From: Candidatus Effluviviaceae Genus I sp. | GTDB taxonomy: Bacteria > Joyebacterota > Joyebacteria > Joyebacterales > Joyebacteraceae | Reading direction: 5' to 3' | Assembly (NCBI GenBank): GCA_016867725.1 | Contig: VGIX01000054.1 | Coordinates: 1 to 9,317, forward strand | DNA: 9,317 bases | In this document: positions 1 to 6,291 of the stretch, piece after piece | Layout of the letters: every line of letters starts with the position of its first letter | Position numbering within the stretch: the stretch's first letter is position 1 | Program-made: the position numbers and the translations under genes | Notes under the pieces: model-generated | Told to the model about the DNA's origin: nothing | The model's database searches: none | What the model saw: the letters and a program-made list of their open reading frames with translations, nothing else

Positions 1-1
1 C

Positions 2-505
2 GGCGGCATCGTCCACGACCAGGGCTTCCAGAGCGGGAAGTACGCGATGATCCTGAACGGGCCGTGGGCCGCGGAAAGCCTGAAGCGGACCGGCATCGAC
101 TTCGGCGTCGGGCTCATCCCGGCAGGACCTGCGGGGTCGCACACGAACGTCGGGGGGAACAACCTCGTCGCCTTCGCGAGCACGAAGCACCCGAAGCTGG
201 CGAGCGAGTTCCTGATGTTCGTCGCGAGCGAGGAGATGCAGCGCATGTGGGCGATGCGGCTGGGGCAGATCCCGGTCAACGTCAAGGCCGCCGACGCGAT
301 CACGGCGGACGAACATCCCTATTTGGCAGTGTTCGTCGAGCAGATGAGGACCGCCGTCGCGCGTCCGCAGACGCCGTTCTACCCCGAGATGGAGAACCTC
401 GCAAACCCCGAGATGCAGGCGGCGCTCGACGGCACGAAGACGGTGAAGGCCGCGCTCGACGCGGCGGTGGCGGAGATCGACAAGCTGCTCGCCGAGGGGC
501 GGTAG
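2..505 (+). CDS. Maltose/maltodextrin-type ABC transporter substrate-binding protein, C-terminal part (5' end outside window)
   Basis: This is the last 167 residues of an extracellular solute-binding protein of family 1 (MalE-like), which would capture oligosaccharides outside the membrane and hand them to an ABC permease. The frame is open from base 2, so the gene begins upstream. The family pattern is plain: a QSGKYAMILNGPWA block near the fragment start, then GGNNLVAFAST in which the protein returns to the N-lobe, then the helical segment with ASEEMQRMW, the LGQIPVN loop, an RPQTPFYPEM segment and the final amphipathic helix ending in AEIDKLLAEGR. The neighbouring starch-acting enzymes make a maltodextrin-like ligand likely, but the ligand-contacting residues of the N-lobe are not in the window. 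No permease gene follows, so MalF/MalG-like partners must lie upstream or elsewhere. The stop is TAG at 503-505. The family call is firm; the substrate is inferred from context. Confidence 0.9.
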   Translation, partial: GGIVHDQGFQSGKYAMILNGPWAAESLKRTGIDFGVGLIPAGPAGSHTNVGGNNLVAFASTKHPKLASEFLMFVASEEMQRMWAMRLGQIPVNVKAADAITADEHPYLAVFVEQMRTAVARPQTPFYPEMENLANPEMQAALDGTKTVKAALDAAVAEIDKLLAEGR

Positions 506-519
506 ATCAGGGGCCGGCC

Positions 520-556
520 GCGGGGCGAGCGGGCATCGCGCCCGCCCGCTCCCCGC
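520..556 (+). promoter_or_regulatory. GC-rich hairpin between the binding-protein gene and the next gene
   Basis: The two arms, 520-534 and 544-556, can form a 13-base-pair stem around a 9-base loop (535-543): outer GCGGG pairs with CCCGC, a GC bulge lies on the 5' side, and inner GAGCGGGC pairs with GCCCGCTC. No run of T follows, so it does not look like a standard intrinsic terminator. It starts 14 bases after the binding-protein stop codon and ends 15 bases before the next gene's Shine-Dalgarno site. By analogy with the structured malE-malF spacer of E. coli, it could protect the 3' end of the upstream message and let the binding protein be made in excess. That role is inference. In DNA this rich in GC a stem of this size can arise by chance. 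Confidence 0.4.
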
Positions 557-571
557 AGACGGCTCCCCAAC

Positions 572-577
572 GGAGGT
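572..577 (+). promoter_or_regulatory. Ribosome binding site for the glucodextranase-C-like gene
   Basis: GGAGGT lies seven bases before the ATG at 584. It supports 584 as the start. A second ATG at 587 directly follows and would change the protein by only one residue. Confidence 0.75.
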
Positions 578-583
578 GCTCGC

Positions 584-1360
584 ATGATGTGGCGCTCGCT
601 CATCCTCTCGTGCCTGATCGCGACGGTTGCCGTTTCGGGCGCTTCGGCCGCGGTGCTGGCGTCGTGGACCGACCCGGCGGGCGACGACACGGGGGACGGG
701 GACTACACGTATCCCACGAACCCGGCGTTCGGGGAGGGCGGTCAGGCGGACATCCTCTCGTTCTCGATCGAGAAGACGAACGGCGACCTCGTCTTCGTGT
801 TCCGGATGCGGAAGCTCGTGGACCCGTGGGGCGTCGGGAACAGGCTCACGATGGTCGCGGTCGCCATCGACACGGAGGAGGGCGGCGACAGGGAGCTTCG
901 TCGCAACGCGAACGTCCTGCTCGAGCGGCCGTCGGAGTACCAGGTCTTCGCCGCGGGGGAGACGGTCGAGGTCATCGACAGGAACGCCGAGCGCGTGGAG
1001 ATCGGAGCGACCGCGAGGACCGACATCGCCAAGGGCGTCATCGCGATCTCGGTGCCCATCGCTCGGATCGACGGTGCGGCGTCCGACTGGCGGTTCACGC
1101 CTGCGGCCGGGCTCCAGGACGACTACGGCGCGGGCGGGCTCGGCGACTTCCGCGAGGTCAAGGCGAAGGCCGAGGAGTGGCGCGGCGGCGGCGGGCACGA
1201 CCTCGCGATCAACCCCAACGTGTACGACATCATCGTGCCCCCACGGAAGAAGATGCTGTGGATGTTCGGCCGTGGGCAGCGAACGCAGGCGCAGATCCTC
1301 GGCGCGTACGACCTCGACGCGGGGAAGTACGCGGTGCTGCCTGCGCTGGAGATCGAGTAG
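584..1360 (+). CDS. Secreted free-standing glucodextranase C-terminal-type (SLH-like) glucan-binding/surface module
   Basis: This 258-residue protein matches the C-terminal binding-module family of glucodextranase (Glucodextran_C), otherwise found as the tail of glucodextranases and some pullulanases, where it is thought to bind polysaccharide or hold the enzyme at the cell surface. A signal peptide is clear: basic start MMWRS, a hydrophobic core at about 6-18, and a likely cut after A20-S21-A22. The mature part opens with the family signature DPAGDDTGDGDYTYPTN (30-46), then ADILSF and a beta-rich region with GDLVFVFRM. It closes with the other conserved block, NPNVYDIIVPP (210-220), and QILGAYD. 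No catalytic domain is attached, so the protein is not an enzyme by itself. The gene lies 78 bases after the binding-protein gene and 23 bases before the secreted GH57 gene, which suggests it works with that enzyme outside the cell. The family call is good; the exact ligand is unknown. Confidence 0.85.
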   Translation: MMWRSLILSCLIATVAVSGASAAVLASWTDPAGDDTGDGDYTYPTNPAFGEGGQADILSFSIEKTNGDLVFVFRMRKLVDPWGVGNRLTMVAVAIDTEEGGDRELRRNANVLLERPSEYQVFAAGETVEVIDRNAERVEIGATARTDIAKGVIAISVPIARIDGAASDWRFTPAAGLQDDYGAGGLGDFREVKAKAEEWRGGGGHDLAINPNVYDIIVPPRKKMLWMFGRGQRTQAQILGAYDLDAGKYAVLPALEIE

Positions 1361-1372
1361 CGCGTATCGAAC

Positions 1373-1378
1373 GGAGGG
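1373..1378 (+). promoter_or_regulatory. Ribosome binding site for the GH57 gene
   Basis: GGAGGG lies five bases before the ATG at 1384. This decides the start: the same frame stays open upstream into the preceding genes (from at least base 64), but only the ATG at 1384 combines a strong ribosome site with a signal peptide. Confidence 0.8.
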
Positions 1379-1383
1379 ACATC

Positions 1384-3810
1384 ATGAAGCGGGTCGCCTG
1401 CGCGGCGGCGGTGGCCGCCGCTCTCCTTCTAGCAGCGGCGCAGTCCTTCGCCGCCCTAACTCCCGTGCCGGTCGAGGGCGGGTTCGCCTTCACGTTCAGC
1501 GCGCCGGGGGCGCGCTCGGTGCACCTCGCCGGCGAGTTCAACGGCTGGGACCCGGGCGGCATCCCGATGGCCGACCCCGACGGCGACGGCGTGTGGGAGG
1601 CAGTGATCGACCTCGACCGCGGACGCACCTACCAGTACAAGTTCGTGCTGAACGGCGGCGAGCGGTGGGAGCCGGACCCGGAGAACCCCGAGCGGACCGA
1701 CGACGGCCATGGCGGGTACAACAGCGTCCTCTCGATCACCGAGGACGGCGGGGTCGTGCTCGGCGCACTCGACGCGGGGAAGCCCGTCGTGCACGAGCCC
1801 ATCGTGGACTCACACCCGCCGCTTGAGCATCCCATCAACGTCGCCATCGTCTGGCACCAGCACCAGCCGAAGTACCTCAAGGACCTCGACACCGGCGAGT
1901 ACCTCGAGCCGTGGGTGCGCCTGCACGCGATCAAGGACTACTACGACATGGTCGCGATCCTCGACGAGTTCCCGGCCATTCGGTTCACGGTGAACCTGAC
2001 GCCCGTGCTCATCACCCAGCTCACGGACGTGGTCGACGCCTACGATCGCGGCGGCGCCACCGACCGCTACCTCAGGATGACGCTCAAGGACGCCGCCGAG
2101 CTCACGGACGACGATAAGGTCCTCCTGCTCTCGAGCTTCTTCAACGCGCACTGGGACAACATGATCCACGTCTGGCCGCGCTACAGGGAGCTCAAGGACC
2201 GGAAGCTCGGCGACAGCCGTGAGCTCCTCGCGAAGACGGCGGCCTCATTCAGCGCGCAGGACTTCCGCGACCTGCAGGCGTGGTTCAACCTCGCGTGGTT
2301 CGACCCTGACTTCCAGGAGAAGGACGTCACGCTCCCCGACGGCGCGGTCGCGACGGTGAAGCACCTCATCGCGAAGGCGCGCGGCTACACGGAGGCGGAC
2401 AAGAAGGAGATCGTCGAGACGCAGATCGCGATCATGCGGAACGTCATCGCGATCCACAGGAGGCTCCAGGACGAGGGTCGCATCGAGGTCACGACGACCC
2501 CGTACTACCACCCGATCCTCCCGCTCCTGTGCGACACGGACCTCGCGCGGAAGGCGTCGCCCGGCATCGCGCTTCCCGCGGTCCCGTTCCGCTACCCCGA
2601 GGACGCGCGGCAGCAGATCGCGATGGCGGCGGGGCTGTACGAGACGCTCTTCGAGCGCGAGCCGGCCGGGATGTGGCCGGCGGAGGGCGCCGTGGCGCAG
2701 GAGATCGTCGGCATGGTCGCCGACGCCGGGTTCGCGTGGATGGCCTCCGACGACAAGGTGCTCGAGCGGTCGTTGGGGACGGCGCTCTCGCCGAACCAGC
2801 GCTACTCGATGCACTGGGCGCGGGACGGCGCGAAGAAGGTCGCGATGATCTTCCGCGACTCGAGGCTCTCCGACGACCTCGGCTTCAACTACTCGCGCAT
2901 GGACGGCGTCGAGGCGGCGAACGCGATGATCCGCAGTCTCCACTCGATCGGGACGAAGCTGGGCGCGGACGCGCCGAACTCCGTCGTGCCCATCATCCTC
3001 GACGGCGAGAACGCGTGGGAGTGGTTCCGCCGCGACGGGAAGGAGTTCTTCAGATCGTGGTACGGCCAGATGAGCCGCGCGGACTGGATCAGGACCGTCA
3101 CCGTGAGCGAGCACCTCGCCGCGCACCCGCCGACCTCGACCATCCAGACGCTCTGGGCCGGTTCGTGGATCAGCGCCGACCTCACGACGTGGATCGGAGA
3201 GCCCGAGGAGAACGCGGCGTGGGAGTACCTCGCGAAGACGCGCGGAGCGGTGGCCGCGGCCATGGCGTCGGGCGGCATCAGGGCCGCGCAGGCGTACGGT
3301 GAGATCCTCGCCGCCGAGGGGAGCGACTGGTTCTGGTGGTACGGCAGCGACCAGACCTCTCCGAACGAGGCCGCGTTCGACCAGGTCTTCCGCGGCACGC
3401 TCGGCAACGTGTACCGGCTGCTCGGCGAGAAGGAGCCGGCGTTCCTGACCGTGCCCATCCTGGCGTCGGCGAGGGCGGCGCACGACGCCGCGGTCGCGGC
3501 GCACGTGGCGGCGGCGGGCGGCGAGGGCGCCGCGGCGGCCGCAAGCGAGGCGCCCACGTTCAGCCACTCCGCCCCCTCCGCGACGAGCGTCCACCTCGCG
3601 GGCGACTTCAACGGGTGGAGCACGTCGGCCGAGCCGATGAGCGACGAGGACGGGGACGGCGTGTGGACCGTGACCGTGCCGCTCGCGCCCGGCCGGTACG
3701 AGTACAAGTTCGTCATCGACGGTGGGGCGCGGTGGGAGCACGACGCGGGGAACCCCGAGACGTCGCCCGACCCGTACGGCGGGAAGAACTCCGTGATCAC
3801 CGTGAAGTGA
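1384..3810 (+). CDS. Secreted GH57 amylopullulanase-type glycosidase with a CBM48/AMPK-type glucan-binding domain at each end
   Basis: This 808-residue secreted enzyme probably hydrolyses alpha-1,4 and possibly alpha-1,6 bonds of starch, glycogen or pullulan outside the cytoplasmic membrane. A signal peptide (residues 1-23, cut after SFA) is followed by a glycogen-binding domain at about 33-119 with VHLAGEFNGWD, DGDGVW and YQYKFVLNGG. The GH57 catalytic region covers about 150-690. Its motifs are HQHQP (158-162), the FNAHWDN region (253-259), MWPAEGAV (430-437) with the presumed nucleophile E434, and ILDGENAWEW (538-547) with the presumed acid/base D540. The 106-residue spacing of these two acids is close to that remembered for archaeal amylopullulanases. 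An alanine-rich linker (about 694-725) leads to a second binding domain (729-808) that resembles the first. The gene sits between the standalone binding module and the debranching enzyme gene. Family and secretion are firm. Whether it is an amylopullulanase, pullulanase or alpha-amylase cannot be settled from motifs. Confidence 0.92.
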   Translation: MKRVACAAAVAAALLLAAAQSFAALTPVPVEGGFAFTFSAPGARSVHLAGEFNGWDPGGIPMADPDGDGVWEAVIDLDRGRTYQYKFVLNGGERWEPDPENPERTDDGHGGYNSVLSITEDGGVVLGALDAGKPVVHEPIVDSHPPLEHPINVAIVWHQHQPKYLKDLDTGEYLEPWVRLHAIKDYYDMVAILDEFPAIRFTVNLTPVLITQLTDVVDAYDRGGATDRYLRMTLKDAAELTDDDKVLLLSSFFNAHWDNMIHVWPRYRELKDRKLGDSRELLAKTAASFSAQDFRDLQAWFNLAWFDPDFQEKDVTLPDGAVATVKHLIAKARGYTEADKKEIVETQIAIMRNVIAIHRRLQDEGRIEVTTTPYYHPILPLLCDTDLARKASPGIALPAVPFRYPEDARQQIAMAAGLYETLFEREPAGMWPAEGAVAQEIVGMVADAGFAWMASDDKVLERSLGTALSPNQRYSMHWARDGAKKVAMIFRDSRLSDDLGFNYSRMDGVEAANAMIRSLHSIGTKLGADAPNSVVPIILDGENAWEWFRRDGKEFFRSWYGQMSRADWIRTVTVSEHLAAHPPTSTIQTLWAGSWISADLTTWIGEPEENAAWEYLAKTRGAVAAAMASGGIRAAQAYGEILAAEGSDWFWWYGSDQTSPNEAAFDQVFRGTLGNVYRLLGEKEPAFLTVPILASARAAHDAAVAAHVAAAGGEGAAAAASEAPTFSHSAPSATSVHLAGDFNGWSTSAEPMSDEDGDGVWTVTVPLAPGRYEYKFVIDGGARWEHDAGNPETSPDPYGGKNSVITVK
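1498..1743 (+). repeat. N-terminal copy of the duplicated CBM48/AMPK-type glucan-binding module in the GH57 gene
   Basis: Residues 39-120 of the GH57 protein form the first copy. Compared by eye with the second copy at 3568-3807, more than half of about 80 positions are identical, including SVHLAG-FNGW, the DGDGVW turn, YKFV-GG-RWE, the NPE block and GG-NSV. The pair lies at opposite ends of the enzyme and not in tandem. Confidence 0.8.
3568..3807 (+). repeat. C-terminal copy of the duplicated CBM48/AMPK-type glucan-binding module in the GH57 gene
   Basis: Residues 729-808 form the second copy, ending right at the stop codon. It keeps the aromatic and asparagine positions expected to touch glucan (FNGW, YEYKFV, RWEHD, KNSV) and lacks one residue relative to the first copy at the GR-TY/GR-Y turn. 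An internal duplication, or acquisition of two related modules, would both explain it. Confidence 0.8.
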
Positions 3811-3921
3811 GTCGCCGGCGTTGCCGCGGGGCGCGATCGCCCGCCTCGCGCGTGTGAACGTCGTTGGCAGCCGCAGGCCGCTTCGCCGCCGCAGCGCGGC
3901 CGCGGGCGGCCCCGGGGGCGT

Positions 3922-6291
3922 ATGGCAGAGAAGTTGCACAAGGGCAGGCCCGCGCCCGCCGGATCGGCCGGTCCGGCGAAGCGGCTGCCGGTGACGGGCA
4001 AGCGCCACGGTCTCCAGATCGTCGTGGGGCCGCGCGAGTCGCGCGAGTACGTCCTCACGAACAAGGAGCGGGCGTACTTCGCCGGCGAGACGGGCACGGC
4101 GAACACGCGAAGCTACGCCGGGCTCATCGTCGAGCTGCACAAGTTCCTCGAGGGGTGGGACCTCCTTCTCGGCGGGGTCCCCCTGTCCGCGTGGGGGACC
4201 AAGAGCGCGTGCGTGCTTCCCCAGAGCATGACGCGCGAGTACCTCGTTGAGCGCACGGCGGAGACCGTCTTCCTCGCCGACTCGGTCAACGCGCTCATCC
4301 TGAGCTTCAGCTCCGGGTTCCGCGGTCGCGCGGCGTTCATCCCGCGCATCGACATCCGCAGCATCTGGGAGGAGGTCAAGCCCGACTACGAGACCCGGTG
4401 GGACCAGGCCCGCCGCGTCCTCGCCGTGCGGCGGCGCGACCACCGCGAGCGGACCGCGGCCGCGGACTACCCCGTGTGGTTCGCGCTCGCGTGCGACCGG
4501 CAGGCGGAGTTCGTGCCCGACCCGGGGTACCGGCACGCCACGTACACGACCGACGCGGCGCGCCGCACCATGGGCGACGCGTGCCCGTTCGTGCCGGGCC
4601 GCATCGAGTTCGTCTTCGAGGGCGAGGAGCAGTTCACGGCGAACGTGACCTTCGCCGCCGCGGTGGGGAACACGATCGAGGAGGCGACGCGGCTTGCGCT
4701 CCGCGCGCTCGACGAGGAGTTCACGCTCTACGACGTCAAGATGCGCCGGGTCACCGGCCTCATGGAGCGTCTCGGCGTCACCATGAGGGACAGCGACTAC
4801 CGGCACGCCCTCCTGTGGGCGGCGGCGTCCGTGGACGCCCTCGTCATGAACCAGATGGGCCGGGGCATCTTCGCCGGGCTGCACTGGTTCCCGAACTACT
4901 GGGGGAGGGACACGTTCGTCGCGCTGCCCGGCGCGTGCCTCGTCCGCGGCGAGTTCGACACGGCGCGCGAGATCCTCGAGACCTTCGCGTCCCTTCAGCA
5001 CAGGGACCCGAAGAGCCCGTTCTACGGGCGCATCCCCAACCTCGCGATGCCCGGGCAGATCTACTACAACACCGCCGACGGGACGCTGTGGTTCCTGCGC
5101 GGGGCGTACGAGTACCTGAGGTACACAGGCGACACGGCGTTCGCGGCGCGCTTCCTGCCGACCGCGAGGCTCGCCATCGAGGGGACGATCGCGAAGCGGA
5201 CGGACGAAAGCGGCCTCGTCGTCCACGGCGAGGCCGAGACCTGGATGGACGCCGGCGGAGAGCAGCATCCGCGCTCGCCGCGCGGCGATCGCGCGGTCGA
5301 CGTCCAGGCGCTCTGGCACGCGGCGCTCGAGTCGGGCGCCGGCATCGCGGAGGCGGCCGGCGAGGCGGATCAGGCGAGGCGGTGGCGCGAGCGCGCCGCC
5401 GCCGTGCGGGAGGCGTTCGTCCGGCTCTACTGGGACGAAGCGCGCGGGGCGCTGCACGATCACCTGAACCCGGACGGCACGCCGGACGGCAAGGCGCGCC
5501 CGAACCAGATCTTCGCGGCGACGGCGCCGTGGTCGGAGCTCCTGCCCCACGAGCGAGAGGCGCGCGTCGTGGAGTTCGTCGCGCGCACGTGCGTTCGCCC
5601 GCACGGCGTGGTCTCGCTCGCGCCCGACGACCCGGACTTCCACCCGCGCCATCTCGACATGGACCGGTATCACTTCGACGAGGCGTACCACAACGGCGAC
5701 GTGTGGGTGTGGCTCACCGGGCCGGTCGTGAGCGCGTTCGTCAGGCACGGCAGGGTCGAGGAGGCGTGGAGGCAGACGGCGGTTCTCACCGAGCTTCTGT
5801 TCACGGAAGGCGCGGCCGGCACGCTGCCGGAGCTCCGGAACGGTGAGGCGCCCGAGCGCGGGGAGAACGTCGCCGGCGCGGTCTCCCAGGCGTGGAGCCT
5901 CGCCGAGTTCCTGAGGAACTTCTACCAGGACTACCTCGGCGTCCTGCCGAATCTCCTCTCCGGCGCGGTCGAGCTGCGCCCCGCGCTTCCGCGAGCGCTG
6001 TCGTGGGTCCACGCGCCCGTCCGCCTCGGCGGGGGGACCGCGACGGTCTTCTACGAGGTGGCGGACGACGGCTCGCGCGCGGAGTACCGGATCGCCGCCG
6101 ACGGCGAGCTTCCGCGGCTCGTCGTCAAGTTCGCCCCCGCCGTGTTCCCCGACGGCGGCCGCGCGCGCGGCGTCGCGCCGGTCGAGGCCGTCCTCGCGCC
6201 CGGCGCCGCGCTCTCGTTCGTCGTCGAGCGTGACGGCGTCGGGTGGCGCGTCCGCGTGCGGCCCGTGGGCCTGAAGGAACGCGCCTCGTGA
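3922..6291 (+). CDS. Amylo-alpha-1,6-glucosidase / glycogen debranching enzyme type (GH133)
   Basis: This 789-residue enzyme would remove alpha-1,6-linked glucose branch points from glycogen or limit dextrins. No signal peptide or membrane segment is seen, so it is probably cytoplasmic. A basic, proline-rich lead (1-35) precedes a GDE_N-like beta domain (about 36-270, with YVLTN and ANTRSYAGL). The (alpha/alpha)6-barrel catalytic domain covers about 290-685: WGRDT (327-331), YYNTADGTLWF (381-391), ETWMDAG (439-445), YHNGDVWVWLTGP (589-601), LPELRNG (635-641) and QAWS (656-659). By comparison with eukaryotic debranching enzyme, D443 in WMD and E637 in PEL are the likely catalytic acid and base; that assignment is inference. 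A short beta-rich tail follows. ATG 3922 is the only ATG, GTG or TTG in frame after the previous stop, but only a GGGGG run (3914-3918) precedes it, so initiation may be weak or the true start may be a GTG near 4024. The 111-base gap before it holds small GC hairpins without a T-run. Its stop overlaps the next gene. Confidence 0.9.
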   Translation: MAEKLHKGRPAPAGSAGPAKRLPVTGKRHGLQIVVGPRESREYVLTNKERAYFAGETGTANTRSYAGLIVELHKFLEGWDLLLGGVPLSAWGTKSACVLPQSMTREYLVERTAETVFLADSVNALILSFSSGFRGRAAFIPRIDIRSIWEEVKPDYETRWDQARRVLAVRRRDHRERTAAADYPVWFALACDRQAEFVPDPGYRHATYTTDAARRTMGDACPFVPGRIEFVFEGEEQFTANVTFAAAVGNTIEEATRLALRALDEEFTLYDVKMRRVTGLMERLGVTMRDSDYRHALLWAAASVDALVMNQMGRGIFAGLHWFPNYWGRDTFVALPGACLVRGEFDTAREILETFASLQHRDPKSPFYGRIPNLAMPGQIYYNTADGTLWFLRGAYEYLRYTGDTAFAARFLPTARLAIEGTIAKRTDESGLVVHGEAETWMDAGGEQHPRSPRGDRAVDVQALWHAALESGAGIAEAAGEADQARRWRERAAAVREAFVRLYWDEARGALHDHLNPDGTPDGKARPNQIFAATAPWSELLPHEREARVVEFVARTCVRPHGVVSLAPDDPDFHPRHLDMDRYHFDEAYHNGDVWVWLTGPVVSAFVRHGRVEEAWRQTAVLTELLFTEGAAGTLPELRNGEAPERGENVAGAVSQAWSLAEFLRNFYQDYLGVLPNLLSGAVELRPALPRALSWVHAPVRLGGGTATVFYEVADDGSRAEYRIAADGELPRLVVKFAPAVFPDGGRARGVAPVEAVLAPGAALSFVVERDGVGWRVRVRPVGLKERAS
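6274..6278 (+). promoter_or_regulatory. Ribosome binding site inside the end of the debranching enzyme gene, setting a GTG start at 6288
   Basis: AAGGA lies nine bases before the GTG at 6288. That GTG shares the four bases GTGA (6288-6291) with the TGA stop of the debranching enzyme, the usual layout for translational coupling. An in-frame ATG at 6243 lies inside the upstream gene and would add 15 arginine- and proline-rich residues in front of the first membrane segment, so the GTG is preferred. Confidence 0.7.

Noticed and set aside
599-613. Possible lipobox (LILSC) in the glucodextranase-C-like protein
   Set aside because: The cysteine is at residue 10, too early for a lipoprotein signal, with leucine at the -2 position. 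A normal cut after A20-S21-A22 fits better.
64-1383. Open frame continuing 440 codons upstream of the GH57 start
   Set aside because: It overlaps the binding-protein and glucodextranase-C-like genes out of frame, with arginine/glycine-rich filler. The strong ribosome site and signal peptide place the start at 1384.
627-1826. A 399-codon + strand frame overlapping two genes
   Set aside because: Its translation is almost only S, R, T and P and it lies over genes with recognisable families, so it is a frame shadow.
3829-3842. Short inverted repeat GGGCG-CGAT-CGCCC after the GH57 stop, as a terminator
   Set aside because: The stem is only five base pairs with no T-run, which is expected by chance at this GC content.
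2245-6012. A very long open frame on the minus strand (over 1250 codons) across the GH57 and debranching enzyme genes
   Set aside because: The translation is dominated by R, E, V, H, P and D without any domain. It mirrors the G/C third positions of the two real genes, which remove stops on the opposite strand.
6243-6287. Alternative ATG start for the VWA protein
   Set aside because: It would overlap the debranching enzyme by 49 bases and add an arginine/proline-rich lead. GTG 6288 has a ribosome site and a standard stop-start overlap.
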